Assembly: GCF_003984645.1 (NCBI RefSeq)
Contig: NZ_RWKI01000018.1
Coordinates: 31,521 to 95,520, forward strand
From: Variovorax sp. MHTC-1
Lineage (GTDB): Bacteria; Pseudomonadota; Gammaproteobacteria; Burkholderiales; Burkholderiaceae_C
Length of the DNA stretch: 64,000 bases
Direction: 5' to 3'
The first letter of the stretch is position 1. Each line of letters opens with the position of its first letter. Positions 8,522 through 16,611 of the stretch are shown here, piece after piece. The notes under the pieces were generated by a model. It was not told where the DNA came from. It worked only from the letters and a program-made list of their open reading frames with translations, and searched no databases. A program made the position numbers and the translations under genes.

Positions 8522-8549
8522 GCCGGCACCGATCCTGCCGGCCTTTTTT
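8522..8549 (+). terminator. Intrinsic terminator
   Basis: A 7-base stem (GCCGGCA / TGCCGGC at 8522-8528 and 8536-8542) with a 7-base loop is followed by CTTTTTT. It closes the small plus-strand frame and insulates the mobC promoter region. Confidence 0.8.
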
Positions 8550-8570
8550 GCCCCGAGCGATCGGTCGCGT

Positions 8571-8716
8571 GTTCGGCGTGCCGAACGTCCGACTCGCTGA
8601 TGGTGGGTCCGCCTGAAGCGTTCGGCATGCCTAACAAACTGGCGAGGGTTCGATGCTAGAGCAGCGGTTGATTGGTGACTGTGCTGTGGGGCACACAGTT
8701 GTTGGGCATGCCGAAC
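8571..8716. repeat. Three 16-bp palindromes upstream of mobC
   Basis: Copies of GTTCGGCATGCCGAAC lie at 8571-8586 (G at the centre: GCGTGC), 8620-8635 (one arm base changed, CCTAAC) and 8701-8716 (one arm base changed, GTTGGG). They occupy the region between the terminator and mobC, so they are likely operators for a dimeric regulator of the mobilisation genes or part of the origin of transfer. A perfect fourth copy is inside mobC. Confidence 0.7.
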
Positions 8717-8787
8717 GCGGAGTCCTTGTTTCGCGTTGAGGGCAGGATAGACTGCCGTCAGACATCGTTAACAGTCATGGCGTTGCA

Positions 8788-9366
8788 ATGACCAAGAACT
8801 CTCGATCGAGCGTGATTGGAACCAGAGTGTCGTCCGATACCAGGGCGCGGTTTGCCGCGCTGGCCGCGCGCCATCAACTCAGCGAGTCGGGACTGCTCGC
8901 CAAACTGATCGACGAAGTGCTGAAGGCCAACAGGCCGGCGGCTCGCGAATCGGGCGAGCAACGATTAGAGCGTGATCCAACCGTTGGCGGTGTTGCAGAG
9001 GATCGCATCACGCTGCGGCTGCGCAACGGTGATCGAACGTTGGCCGCAAAGCGGGCCGGTACTCGTGGAATGAAGACCGGCAGCTACCTGACCATGCTGA
9101 TCCACAACCACGTTCGTGGCTCGGCGGTGCTGCCGCCGAGCGAGCTGGACCAGATCAGGGCGACCGGAGCGCAACTGGCTGCTCTCGCGCGCCAGCTTCG
9201 AAGGTTCGGCATGCCGAACACTTTGGCGGACCCGGTGACATCGGAACTGCGTGATGCGATCGCGCTGACCCGGCGGGAGATCGAGGCGGCACGCGAAGTC
9301 ACGGCCGCCGTCGTGCGCCGGAACCTGATCAGCTGGGAGACCAGCAGCGAGATGGACAATGCCTAA
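8788..9366 (+). CDS. mobC: MobC-like relaxosome accessory protein
   Basis: A 192-residue protein expected to bind the origin of transfer and help the relaxase nick. The N-terminus (VIGTRVSSDTRARFAALAARHQLSESGLLAKLIDEVL) fits a ribbon-helix-helix DNA-binding domain. The middle repeats the pattern (ITLRLRNGDRTLAAKRAGTRGMKTGSYLTMLIHNH), and the C-terminal half is a helical segment with LAALARQLRR typical of MobC. The stop overlaps the relaxase start by eight bases, so the pair is co-translated. It may also autoregulate through the palindromes at 8571-8716. The gene itself contains a perfect palindrome copy at 9204-9219. Confidence 0.75.
   Translation: MTKNSRSSVIGTRVSSDTRARFAALAARHQLSESGLLAKLIDEVLKANRPAARESGEQRLERDPTVGGVAEDRITLRLRNGDRTLAAKRAGTRGMKTGSYLTMLIHNHVRGSAVLPPSELDQIRATGAQLAALARQLRRFGMPNTLADPVTSELRDAIALTRREIEAAREVTAAVVRRNLISWETSSEMDNA
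9204..9219. repeat. Fourth, perfect copy of the mobC palindrome inside the coding region
   Basis: GTTCGGCATGCCGAAC is a perfect 16-bp palindrome encoding RFGMPN of MobC. Finding the same palindrome as in the promoter region makes a regulatory or partition-like binding role more likely than chance. Confidence 0.7.
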
Positions 9367-10435
9367 GCAGACGGTGAGACTGGGACGAAGCAGTCGCGGG
9401 CTTGCCGGCGAAGCGCGCGATATGGCACTGGACATCGTGAGCTACGGGCGTCGAGGACCAAGTGGCACGTTTCGCTTTGGAGCCGACCAGATCGCACAGA
9501 TACAGCGCACGGTGGGCCGTACGCCCGAGGTGATGGTGAAGGTCTCCGGCGGCGGGCGGGATGTCGGTGGAGTGGACGCGCACCTGCGCTACATCGGCCG
9601 GCACGGCAAGCTGCCCATCGAAACCGATGAGGGGCTGACGCTGCGCGGCCGAGGTGCCGCCAGGGAGATCACGGCCGACTGGCAGCTGGACCTTTGCAGA
9701 AGCCACTACAAGCCCAGGCCGGCCGAGGGCCAGAAGGACACCCGTGCGAAGCTCGTCCACAACATCGTCCTGTCGATGCCGGCCGGCACGCCCGCTGAGA
9801 AGGTGCTGGCTGCGGCGCGCGTGTTCGCGCGCGAGAACTTCGCGCTGCAGTACCGCTACGCCATGGTGCTCCACACGGACCAGCCGCATCCGCACGTGCA
9901 CCTGGTGGTCAAGTGCGAGCACGAGTTCGAGCCCGGAAAGCGCCTCTACATCCGCAAGGACACGTTGCGGCAATGGCGAGAGCAGTTCGCCGTGCTGATG
10001 CGCGTACAGGGAGTGGCCGCCAATGCGACGCCGCGGCAGGTGCGCGGCCAGATCCGGCGACCGCACCGCGATGCGATCCATCATCGCCTGCGCGCACTAC
10101 GTGCGTTCGGGCAGTTGCCGACCAGCGAACGGGCCAAGTATCAGCCGCCAACTACCTCGACCTTCCTGCGCGCCAAGCTGGACAGCGTGCTCCAGATCCT
10201 CCGGTCGGGGCAAGGTGCCCTGGATGCTGGCCAGGAGGCAATGCAGGGCACCCGGCGGGAGGTAGAGGCGGATTGGCGCGCAACGGCGGATACGCTTCGA
10301 AGGCAGGGCGAAGGTGATTTGGCCGCACATGTGGATCGCTTCGTCGCGCGTCTGCCGGCCGTGCGGACTGATGCGCAGCGAATGGCGGACCGCTGGAGAG
10401 AGCGGGCCAGAAGCCAAAGCGCTGGAGAGCGTTGA
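9359..10435 (+). CDS. MOB-family relaxase
   Basis: This 358-residue enzyme should nick the origin of transfer and stay attached to the transferred strand. Relaxase motifs are visible: HLRYIGRHGK near residue 78 (candidate motif I with Tyr) and the metal-binding three-histidine motif HTDQPHPHVHLVV near residue 175. The C-terminal 100 residues are helical and basic, without a helicase or primase domain, so the protein is short compared with TraI/RlxS types. VirD2/MobP-like families are the best fit. It is coupled to mobC, and its partner coupling protein VirD4 is encoded on the opposite strand at 14674-16611. Confidence 0.85.
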   Translation: MPKQTVRLGRSSRGLAGEARDMALDIVSYGRRGPSGTFRFGADQIAQIQRTVGRTPEVMVKVSGGGRDVGGVDAHLRYIGRHGKLPIETDEGLTLRGRGAAREITADWQLDLCRSHYKPRPAEGQKDTRAKLVHNIVLSMPAGTPAEKVLAAARVFARENFALQYRYAMVLHTDQPHPHVHLVVKCEHEFEPGKRLYIRKDTLRQWREQFAVLMRVQGVAANATPRQVRGQIRRPHRDAIHHRLRALRAFGQLPTSERAKYQPPTTSTFLRAKLDSVLQILRSGQGALDAGQEAMQGTRREVEADWRATADTLRRQGEGDLAAHVDRFVARLPAVRTDAQRMADRWRERARSQSAGER

Positions 10436-10598
10436 CGCCAAGTCGTTCCGGATGGAATCGGGCACCCTTGGATTCCTGGCTTTGCAGGACGATTCCGAGA
10501 TTGGAGCATGCCACTCACCACAAGATCGTTCGTCGCCTGCTTCCAGAGTTCCAGTCGTGCACCCGTTTGATGGGTAGTCAGCGGATAGCTGTGTGATT

Positions 10599-10657
10599 GG
10601 TATTTTGACAAATACCCATTGTGTCGCTAAGATGAGGATTACCAATCAAATAGGTAA
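10599..10657 (+). promoter_or_regulatory. hipBA promoter with two operator-like inverted repeats
   Basis: A near-consensus sigma-70 promoter is present: TTGACA at 10605-10610, a 17-base spacer and TAAGAT at 10628-10633. The -35 box lies inside a perfect inverted repeat (GGTATTT-TGAC-AAATACC, 10599-10616). A second repeat, TTACC-N9-GGTAA at 10639-10657, covers the start region. This is the expected layout for HipB autorepression. An AGGT ribosome-binding element precedes the ATG. Confidence 0.75.
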
Positions 10658-10662
10658 CCCAG

Positions 10663-10983
10663 ATGCGGCAAGTGCTTTCAGTCCCTTCACAGCTGGGGCC
10701 CCTCATCAAATCTGCGCGCAAAGATGCCGGGCTCTCTCAGGAGAAGCTCGCCAAGCGTCTTGGCATCAGCCAAAGCCGGATGTCTCACATGGAGCTTAAC
10801 CCGGGCTCGGTGAGCCTAGAGCAGCTGCTGGCCATTTTCGGCGTGCTGGGCCTGGAGGTCATGGTCGGCACTCGGCCGTCGGTCGCGAGCGCATCGACGT
10901 CGCAGACATCGGAGCCAGCTCGCCAGCATGCAACTGGGCGCGCTGGCCATGTGCCCGACACCAAGAAGACCTCCGAATGGTGA
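10663..10983 (+). CDS. hipB: HipB-like antitoxin / Cro-type repressor
   Basis: A 106-residue protein with an HTH_3 domain at residues 10-65 (LIKSARKDAGLSQEKLAKRLGISQSRMSHMEL, recognition helix SQSRMSH, followed by LEQLLAIFGVLGLEVMV). A flexible Ser/Thr-rich tail could reach into the HipA partner. It would neutralise HipA and repress its own promoter. The stop is six bases before the hipA start, the standard antitoxin-toxin order. Confidence 0.85.
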   Translation: MRQVLSVPSQLGPLIKSARKDAGLSQEKLAKRLGISQSRMSHMELNPGSVSLEQLLAIFGVLGLEVMVGTRPSVASASTSQTSEPARQHATGRAGHVPDTKKTSEW

Positions 10984-10989
10984 CCACGA

Positions 10990-12330
10990 ATGGGCCGCAA
11001 ATCTCACTCGCAGGCATTGTCCATCTGGGCCAACGGCGAGCGCGTCGGGACCTGGCGCGTTCCCGGGCGCGGGGCGAATGAACTGCACTACGACGACGCC
11101 TGGTTGGAGTCGGCAGCGGGCCGTCCACTGTCCCTGTCGCTGCCGCTCATCCAAGGTATGCCGCACAAGGGCGCCGTGGTCCAAAACTACTTCGACAACC
11201 TTCTGCCGGACAGCCTGCCTATCCGAGAGCGGCTCGCACAGCGATTCAAGACACAGTCGACGGAAGCCTTCAGTCTCTTGCAGGTCATCGGTCGGGATTG
11301 CGTGGGAGCCGTCCAGTTGCTAGGCGAGGACGATGCTCCCGCCAATGTCGAGTGCATCGAGGGCGATCCAATGAGCGAGGACGATGTCGAGAATCTGCTG
11401 CGGCAGACGGTAGACCCCCGTGGATTCGGTGCCCGGCTGGCGCCTGACGACGCATTGCGTATCTCGCTCGCCGGCGCACAGGAAAAAACGGCTCTTCTGT
11501 GGTTAGACGGGCAGTGGCTGCGTCCACATGGCGCGACACCCACCACTCACATCCTGAAGCTGCCCCTGGGCTTGGTCGGGCACCGCAGGGCCGACTTCAC
11601 GACGTCCGTCGAGAACGAGTGGCTCTGCTTGAACATCCTCCAGGAGTACGGAATACCCGTGCCCCCGACTGCAGTCCTGCGTTTCGGGGCCCAGAAAGTG
11701 CTGGCCGTCGAGCGATTTGACCGTCGGATGCATTCATCAGGAAAGTGGCTGTTGCGCCTGCCGCAGGAGGACTTCTGCCAGGTTCTGGGGAAACCCTCGC
11801 ACATGAAGTACGAGTCCGACGGGGGCCCGGGAATGGTCGACCTGGCAAGGGTGCTGCAGAAATCGGTTCAGGCGGAGGAGGACCTCGGCACGCTCATCAC
11901 CGTTCAACTGCTTTTCTGGATGATGGGCGCCCCCGACGGCCACGCGAAGAACTTCAGCATCGGGCTGCTCCCAGCGGGGCGATACAGGCTCACGCCAATC
12001 TATGACGTGATGTCCATCTGGCCCGTGGAGGGCAACGGCCCGAATCAATTCTCCAAGCATGATGCCAGGCTGGCCATGGCCGTATCGGGGAAGAACAAGC
12101 ACTACCACTTCAAGACCATTCAACGCCGGCACTTCAACGCGATGGCGCAGAAGTGCCACTACGGCCCGAATGCGGAGGGGCTGATTCAGCGCGTGCTGGA
12201 CGCGACGCCCGGCGTCATCCAACGCATTGGCGCGCGGCTACCCAAGGGCTTTCCGCCGGCAGTGTCCGACCGCATCCTCCAAGGCCTGGCTGACTCGGCA
12301 ACGGCGCTGTCCGCGATGCCGCCGGACTAG
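10990..12330 (+). CDS. hipA: HipA-like serine/threonine kinase toxin
   Basis: HipA kinases phosphorylate glutamyl-tRNA synthetase or related targets and induce growth arrest. The 446-residue product has the full-length layout: couple_hipA N-terminal domain with LPDSLPIRERLA; ISLAGAQEKTALL, whose Ser is the equivalent of the autophosphorylation/gating serine; VERFDRR; and the kinase loop PDGHAKNFSIG with Asp and Asn for Mg-ATP, then the DVMS segment. All key residues look intact, so it is probably active. It is cargo within the conjugative element and may stabilise it. Its last codons overlap the stop of the convergent yciI gene by four bases. Confidence 0.9.
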   Translation: MGRKSHSQALSIWANGERVGTWRVPGRGANELHYDDAWLESAAGRPLSLSLPLIQGMPHKGAVVQNYFDNLLPDSLPIRERLAQRFKTQSTEAFSLLQVIGRDCVGAVQLLGEDDAPANVECIEGDPMSEDDVENLLRQTVDPRGFGARLAPDDALRISLAGAQEKTALLWLDGQWLRPHGATPTTHILKLPLGLVGHRRADFTTSVENEWLCLNILQEYGIPVPPTAVLRFGAQKVLAVERFDRRMHSSGKWLLRLPQEDFCQVLGKPSHMKYESDGGPGMVDLARVLQKSVQAEEDLGTLITVQLLFWMMGAPDGHAKNFSIGLLPAGRYRLTPIYDVMSIWPVEGNGPNQFSKHDARLAMAVSGKNKHYHFKTIQRRHFNAMAQKCHYGPNAEGLIQRVLDATPGVIQRIGARLPKGFPPAVSDRILQGLADSATALSAMPPD

Positions 12331-12617
12331 ATCTCCTTCAAGATCTCTGCGCCCGGCGCCGTCATGCTCGGTTTGAACTCAACAACTTCCACCCGAGCGC
12401 AGCCTGTTTGCACGAAAGGGTCATCTTTCAAGATGGCCTCGAGCTCCATGCGGTCGCCCGAACGCGCGAGTATTACGCCGCCCTTGCGGGGAACCTGTCT
12501 GCCCGATGCGATGAACAGGCCGCTCGCATAGTGCGTCTTCAGCCAACTGACGTGATCCGACATGAGCGCATCCAGCTCCTCAAGTGGGCGGATGTAGGTG
12601 AGGGTCACAACGAACAT
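12327..12617 (-). CDS. YciI-like (YCII domain) protein
   Basis: The 96-residue product fits the YCII domain: an N-terminal MFVVTLTYIRPLEELDAL strand-helix with the conserved HVSWLKTHYASG histidine, a GRQVPRKGGVILA strand, and DDPFVQTGCARVEVVEF at the end. Single-domain YciI proteins have a ferredoxin-like fold with a His-Asp pair; their roles are poorly known (dehalogenase-like or catabolic accessory). It is convergent with hipA, and a 210-base gap with no visible gene separates it from traX. Confidence 0.85.
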   Translation of the reverse strand: MFVVTLTYIRPLEELDALMSDHVSWLKTHYASGLFIASGRQVPRKGGVILARSGDRMELEAILKDDPFVQTGCARVEVVEFKPSMTAPGAEILKEI

Positions 12618-12827
12618 GGAACGGGTCCTCCGGCGGCGTGGGGGTACCTGGCTCTGCCAGGCTTTCTCGATTCTGCGTCGCCTTGGAGCGCGACACGCCC
12701 CATCCGCCGCCTGGGCCTGTCATGCCGATGGACTTCGAGGTCCAAGGAAGCTCGAGCCGGTGTCTGCGAATGCACCTGCAGACGGGCAGGCAGGCCCCGA
12801 AGCGGGCAGCCTTCTCCCGTTCAAGAG

Positions 12828-13538
12828 TCATACGAAGCGCTGCGCCAACCAGATCAGTGCCAGATGCGCGGGGTAAAACGCATAGAAAAGGCGCTTGTGA
12901 CGACCTAGCGGAATATTGATTCTGGAGAGGCCCCATATGAGTGGCAGAGCAGCCAGGGACGCGAAGTTCCGGTTCACGATCCAGAGAGAGCAAAGAGCCA
13001 GTACCCACAGCGCAAGGCGACCACCTGTCGGACTTCGACAGAAGAACCATGCACCCAGACAACTGAGCGCGCCGAACCACCAGAACTCCACCAGGGCGCC
13101 AAAGCCGATGAAGGCGAAAACGGCTGCAGTCACGCGCCACCATCCACCGCGTTCCATGAGCCAAACCATGCCCGTGGCGAGCAGAAGCATGAACATGATG
13201 TTCAGCGGCCAGGCCCCCACCAAGCCTGCGAATATCGGTGTCGCCAGTAGGCCAAAGCCCAGCAACCGACGCATGACTCTCAGGTGAATATCCGCGGCAA
13301 GCGCATCCGGTCGAGCCAGGTTGTACATCAGGACGAAGCCGAAGATCGGCATCGCCATGCGGCCGAGGATGAACAGGACCGTGTGCGCTTCGCCCAGCAA
13401 GTACTTGTTGATATGGTCCAGCGCCATCAGGACCATGGCGATCCATTTCAGCGCCTCGAGTGTTCCGTCCGCAACAACGAACCTTTCGATGCGGAACGCC
13501 GGCGACGCCTTGGCCTTAGCGGAGAGGGGCGTTTCCAT
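12828..13538 (-). CDS. traX: TraX family membrane protein
   Basis: A 236-residue polytopic membrane protein of the TraX family, whose F-plasmid member N-acetylates pilin. The start of the domain is clear (DGTLEALKWIAMVLMALDHINKYL, with the conserved Asp-His of the family). Six to eight hydrophobic segments follow, and FYAFYPAHLALIWL closes the protein as in TraX. It is the last gene of the transfer operon, 14 bases after the LPD7 gene. Acetylation of the VirB2 pilin encoded upstream is a natural hypothesis. Confidence 0.85.
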   Translation of the reverse strand: METPLSAKAKASPAFRIERFVVADGTLEALKWIAMVLMALDHINKYLLGEAHTVLFILGRMAMPIFGFVLMYNLARPDALAADIHLRVMRRLLGFGLLATPIFAGLVGAWPLNIMFMLLLATGMVWLMERGGWWRVTAAVFAFIGFGALVEFWWFGALSCLGAWFFCRSPTGGRLALWVLALCSLWIVNRNFASLAALPLIWGLSRINIPLGRHKRLFYAFYPAHLALIWLAQRFV

Positions 13539-13552
13539 GTTCTCAGGGCGGT

Positions 13553-14653
13553 TCAGGCACGCGTGGGGAGTGGGTCTTCGATCCTCGGGACGGTCCGACC
13601 GCGATGTCGGGCATGCTGTTGCCCCGCCGGGATCTTGATGCGCTCGCCGTGCGCAATGGCATCGCCGAGTCTGTTGCGGATGGCCTGAACGAGCCGAGCC
13701 TGATCGTCCGTGCGCGATGAGAGTCGACGGGCGAACTGCTCGGCCAGCTTCAGCGCAACGACCGCGCCAGCCAGCTCGGGGTACCGGGAGAGCATTGCAC
13801 CGGCAGCCATCTGTCCTGTGCGCACGATGTCCGCCTTGCGTTGCAGTGACGCGAGGTACTGCACCTTCTCCACGGTCCAGGCCATGCGCGAGGTTGAGAT
13901 CCTCTTCTCGCCCAACAGCTCGCCCGCCTCATTCCGGTCCGGCACGCGAACCGTGACGGGCCGTGCGCCGCGCTGGCCGAGCACCACCTCGTCGCCGACC
14001 TGCGCTCCTGAGCGCGATTCGGCGATCGCTCGCTCCAGGTCCGCGCCCCACAGCGTACGCTCCCCAACCCTTGTCCGGACTCGCACGTAGTAGGACATGC
14101 TTTGCATCGGATCGAACCGGTAGGGGCAGGCGGCATGGGCCAGCAGGACACCCGTGATCGGAGGACGCACGCCGTCGCGCGCGACTTTTCTGCCCTTGGC
14201 CGGCAGCAGGCCCGACGTTGGAGGCCGAGGCGGATGCTCCGCCGGTCGAAGCGCTGCTGCCTGGCTGCGATCGGAGGCGCGCTGGAGCTGTTGGAGCTCC
14301 TGCACGTGCGGCTGATAGCCGTGCACCCCAATACCCTGAAGGGTGGCTTCATGCCACAGCTGCTTGCGGAACGCCCGGGTGCCCGCCACTTGCACGGCCC
14401 GCCAGCCACGCGACCGCATGATGGCCACAATGCTGTGCACCACCTCGAGATTGTGTGTACGCACCTCGAGACGGGTCCCGGTATCGACGAAGGCCAGGCT
14501 GCGGTCTGGAAAGAAGTACAGGTTGTCGACGCGCAGGAAGCGCTGCGTGACCGCGTCGGGCACGATTCGATTCGCCGGATCGCCCACCTCCGGGTGAAGT
14601 TGCGACACCGTATCGTCTGAAGGAGTATCAAAGGCGCTGGTTGCCTTGCCCAT
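13553..14653 (-). CDS. LPD7-domain conjugative protein of unknown function
   Basis: The 366-residue protein starts at 14653 after a GGAGAC ribosome-binding site. Residues 45-115 (YFFPDRSLAFVDTGTRLEVRT, then VVHSIVAIMRSRGWRAVQVAGT) match LPD7, a domain found in large polyvalent and relaxase-like proteins. The C-terminal half has YYVRVRTRVGERTLWGADLERAI, a pattern seen at the end of conjugative TraI/primase-type proteins, where it is followed by a KQV-like helical region. There is no catalytic relaxase or primase motif, so it may be the detached accessory part of such a protein. It lies between virD4 and traX in the transfer operon. Confidence 0.7.
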   Translation of the reverse strand: MGKATSAFDTPSDDTVSQLHPEVGDPANRIVPDAVTQRFLRVDNLYFFPDRSLAFVDTGTRLEVRTHNLEVVHSIVAIMRSRGWRAVQVAGTRAFRKQLWHEATLQGIGVHGYQPHVQELQQLQRASDRSQAAALRPAEHPPRPPTSGLLPAKGRKVARDGVRPPITGVLLAHAACPYRFDPMQSMSYYVRVRTRVGERTLWGADLERAIAESRSGAQVGDEVVLGQRGARPVTVRVPDRNEAGELLGEKRISTSRMAWTVEKVQYLASLQRKADIVRTGQMAAGAMLSRYPELAGAVVALKLAEQFARRLSSRTDDQARLVQAIRNRLGDAIAHGERIKIPAGQQHARHRGRTVPRIEDPLPTRA

Positions 14654-14673
14654 GCTTGTCTCCGTGCATCCGG

Positions 14674-16611
14674 TCAATCGAGCAGCCTCGAGATGAAGAT
14701 ATCGGCCAGTGCCTTGATCTCGTCGTCCGTCATCTCGCCCTTGGGTATCTCGACATCATCGAAATCCAGCGAGAAATCAGCGAAATTGAGCTCGTCGAGG
14801 CGGGTTGGATCGATCGCCACCTCGTGTATTTCTCTCGAAGCGACGCGGCCCTTGGAAGCATCGGCGGGTCTCGGGGCACCTTCGGTCGCTCCGGCGCGGG
14901 CAACGGGTGCAGTGGCGGTTGAGGGCAGGCGGGTGCCCCGGGGGATGTCGAGCTTCGGAACGTCCGGCGGCGGGAATTCACGCCGCGCAAAGTGCCTGTC
15001 TCGGAAGTAGTAGACACGCTCGGCCAGAATGGGGCGCAGGCCCTCGTAGAACACGATCATGCGGCTCGCGTCCAGTTCCTTGACCTCCTGCGGCAGCAAG
15101 AGCCTTCGCGGCTGCTCGCTGATGTTCACGGTCGGCGATCTTCCCGCCCCGCCCCAGATCGGGCGGCTGACGTTCTTCTGCCTGACGGTGTACGTTCCCA
15201 GCTCGCGCGAGATCGCTTCGGCGTCCTCGAACTCCTTGGGCGGAAAGACGATGCGCGCCGCCAGCATCTTGCGGATCGACCTGGCACCTTCGACCCCGTA
15301 TTTCTCGATGAGCTGCGAGTTCGACTGCACGATGACCACCGTGCGCACGTTGTAGCCGGGCAGGAAGGCGGTCGACTCGGCGATCACGGGGATGCGACCC
15401 AGCGCAGGAAACTCGTCGAGCATCAGCAGCAGCTGATGACGCAGCGCGGGATTGTTCTCCGGCAGCTCTCGGGTCTGCAGGCCGATCGCCTGCTGGAAGA
15501 AGAGGTTCAGCAGCGGCTGCAGCCGCGCGATGTTGTCCGGATTGATCTGCACGTAGATCGAGATCCGTCGCTTGCGCAGCTCTCGCAGATCGAAGTCGTT
15601 TGCCGAGGTGGCCGCGTCGATCATCGGGTTGAGCCAGAGGTCCAGGCGACTGGTGAAGGTCTTGCGGATGCTCGAGGCGGTGGTGGGCGCCAGGTCGATC
15701 ACGTCGTAGAGGCTCTGTACCGTCTGTTGCGACAGGGGGTAGCCGGCGCGTTCGCAGGCGTCGATCACGCGCTTCCAATGCTTCTGAAAACCCTCGTCGT
15801 CGCTGGCCATGCCCTGGCGCAGCACCTCGCCGAGCGTGCGCGTGGCGCCCTCTGTCTCGAACAGATAGAGGGCGATGCCAAGGAACAGCGAGCGTGCCGA
15901 AGAGGTCCAGAACGGGTCGCCCGCGTGAGGGTCGGGGAACAGCATGGTGCCGATGCGCTGCAAGTCGTCGATGCAGCGATAGGGAATGCTCGACACATAG
16001 CCGAGCGGATTCCACCGTGCCGATTGTTCGCGCTGCGACAGCGGATCGAAGAGATGCACCTCGTGACCGTGAGCTTGGCGATAGCCGGCGGTGCGAAGAA
16101 AATTTTCTCCCTTGACGTCGCTGACGATGGTCGAGCCGGGCCAGTTCAGAAGATTGGGGATGACCAGGCCCACGCCCTTGCCGCTGCGTGGCGGGGCCTC
16201 GAGCTCGACGCCCTGCTGGCCGGGCAGGACCAGATACCGGCGGCCGAAACGGCCGAGGATGATGCCGCTTTCGCCGAGCAAGCCGGCGCGCCTGATCTCG
16301 TGCCGGCGTGCAAAGCGAGCCTCGCCATGCAGCGCCCGGCGCCCGGGCAGCATGGCGAATCCGGTCAAGCCGATCACCAGGCTCTCGGCCCCGACGAGTG
16401 CCACGAGCAAGGTGCGGCGGATGTCCGGACGATCGCCGTGCGCTTGCCAGTATCGGTAGGTCGTGAGCGGGGTAGCGTCATGCGGCGGCAGCTTCAAGGC
16501 CATCAGGAAGAAGTAGCCGGCGAGATACAGGCCGACCACGGCTGCGAGCAGCAGTGCGACCGTGATCTTGAGTGGGCTAAGCGAGCCCGTTGCGCTTGGT
16601 CCGAGGGTCAT
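14674..16611 (-). CDS. virD4: VirD4/TraG-type coupling ATPase
   Basis: This 645-residue inner-membrane ATPase connects the relaxosome to the secretion channel. Two N-terminal membrane helices (ITVALLLAAVVGLYLAGYFF and LLVALVGAESLVIGLTGF) precede the motor domain. Walker A is APPRSGKGVGLVIPNLLNW and Walker B is LLMLDEFPALG, with the family's SDVKGEN segment between. The C-terminus is acidic (FADFSLDFDDVEIP), a possible substrate-docking tail. The start overlaps the end of virB11 by 35 bases. Placement at the end of the virB set, after virB11, is usual for this type of operon. Confidence 0.93.
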   Translation of the reverse strand: MTLGPSATGSLSPLKITVALLLAAVVGLYLAGYFFLMALKLPPHDATPLTTYRYWQAHGDRPDIRRTLLVALVGAESLVIGLTGFAMLPGRRALHGEARFARRHEIRRAGLLGESGIILGRFGRRYLVLPGQQGVELEAPPRSGKGVGLVIPNLLNWPGSTIVSDVKGENFLRTAGYRQAHGHEVHLFDPLSQREQSARWNPLGYVSSIPYRCIDDLQRIGTMLFPDPHAGDPFWTSSARSLFLGIALYLFETEGATRTLGEVLRQGMASDDEGFQKHWKRVIDACERAGYPLSQQTVQSLYDVIDLAPTTASSIRKTFTSRLDLWLNPMIDAATSANDFDLRELRKRRISIYVQINPDNIARLQPLLNLFFQQAIGLQTRELPENNPALRHQLLLMLDEFPALGRIPVIAESTAFLPGYNVRTVVIVQSNSQLIEKYGVEGARSIRKMLAARIVFPPKEFEDAEAISRELGTYTVRQKNVSRPIWGGAGRSPTVNISEQPRRLLLPQEVKELDASRMIVFYEGLRPILAERVYYFRDRHFARREFPPPDVPKLDIPRGTRLPSTATAPVARAGATEGAPRPADASKGRVASREIHEVAIDPTRLDELNFADFSLDFDDVEIPKGEMTDDEIKALADIFISRLLD

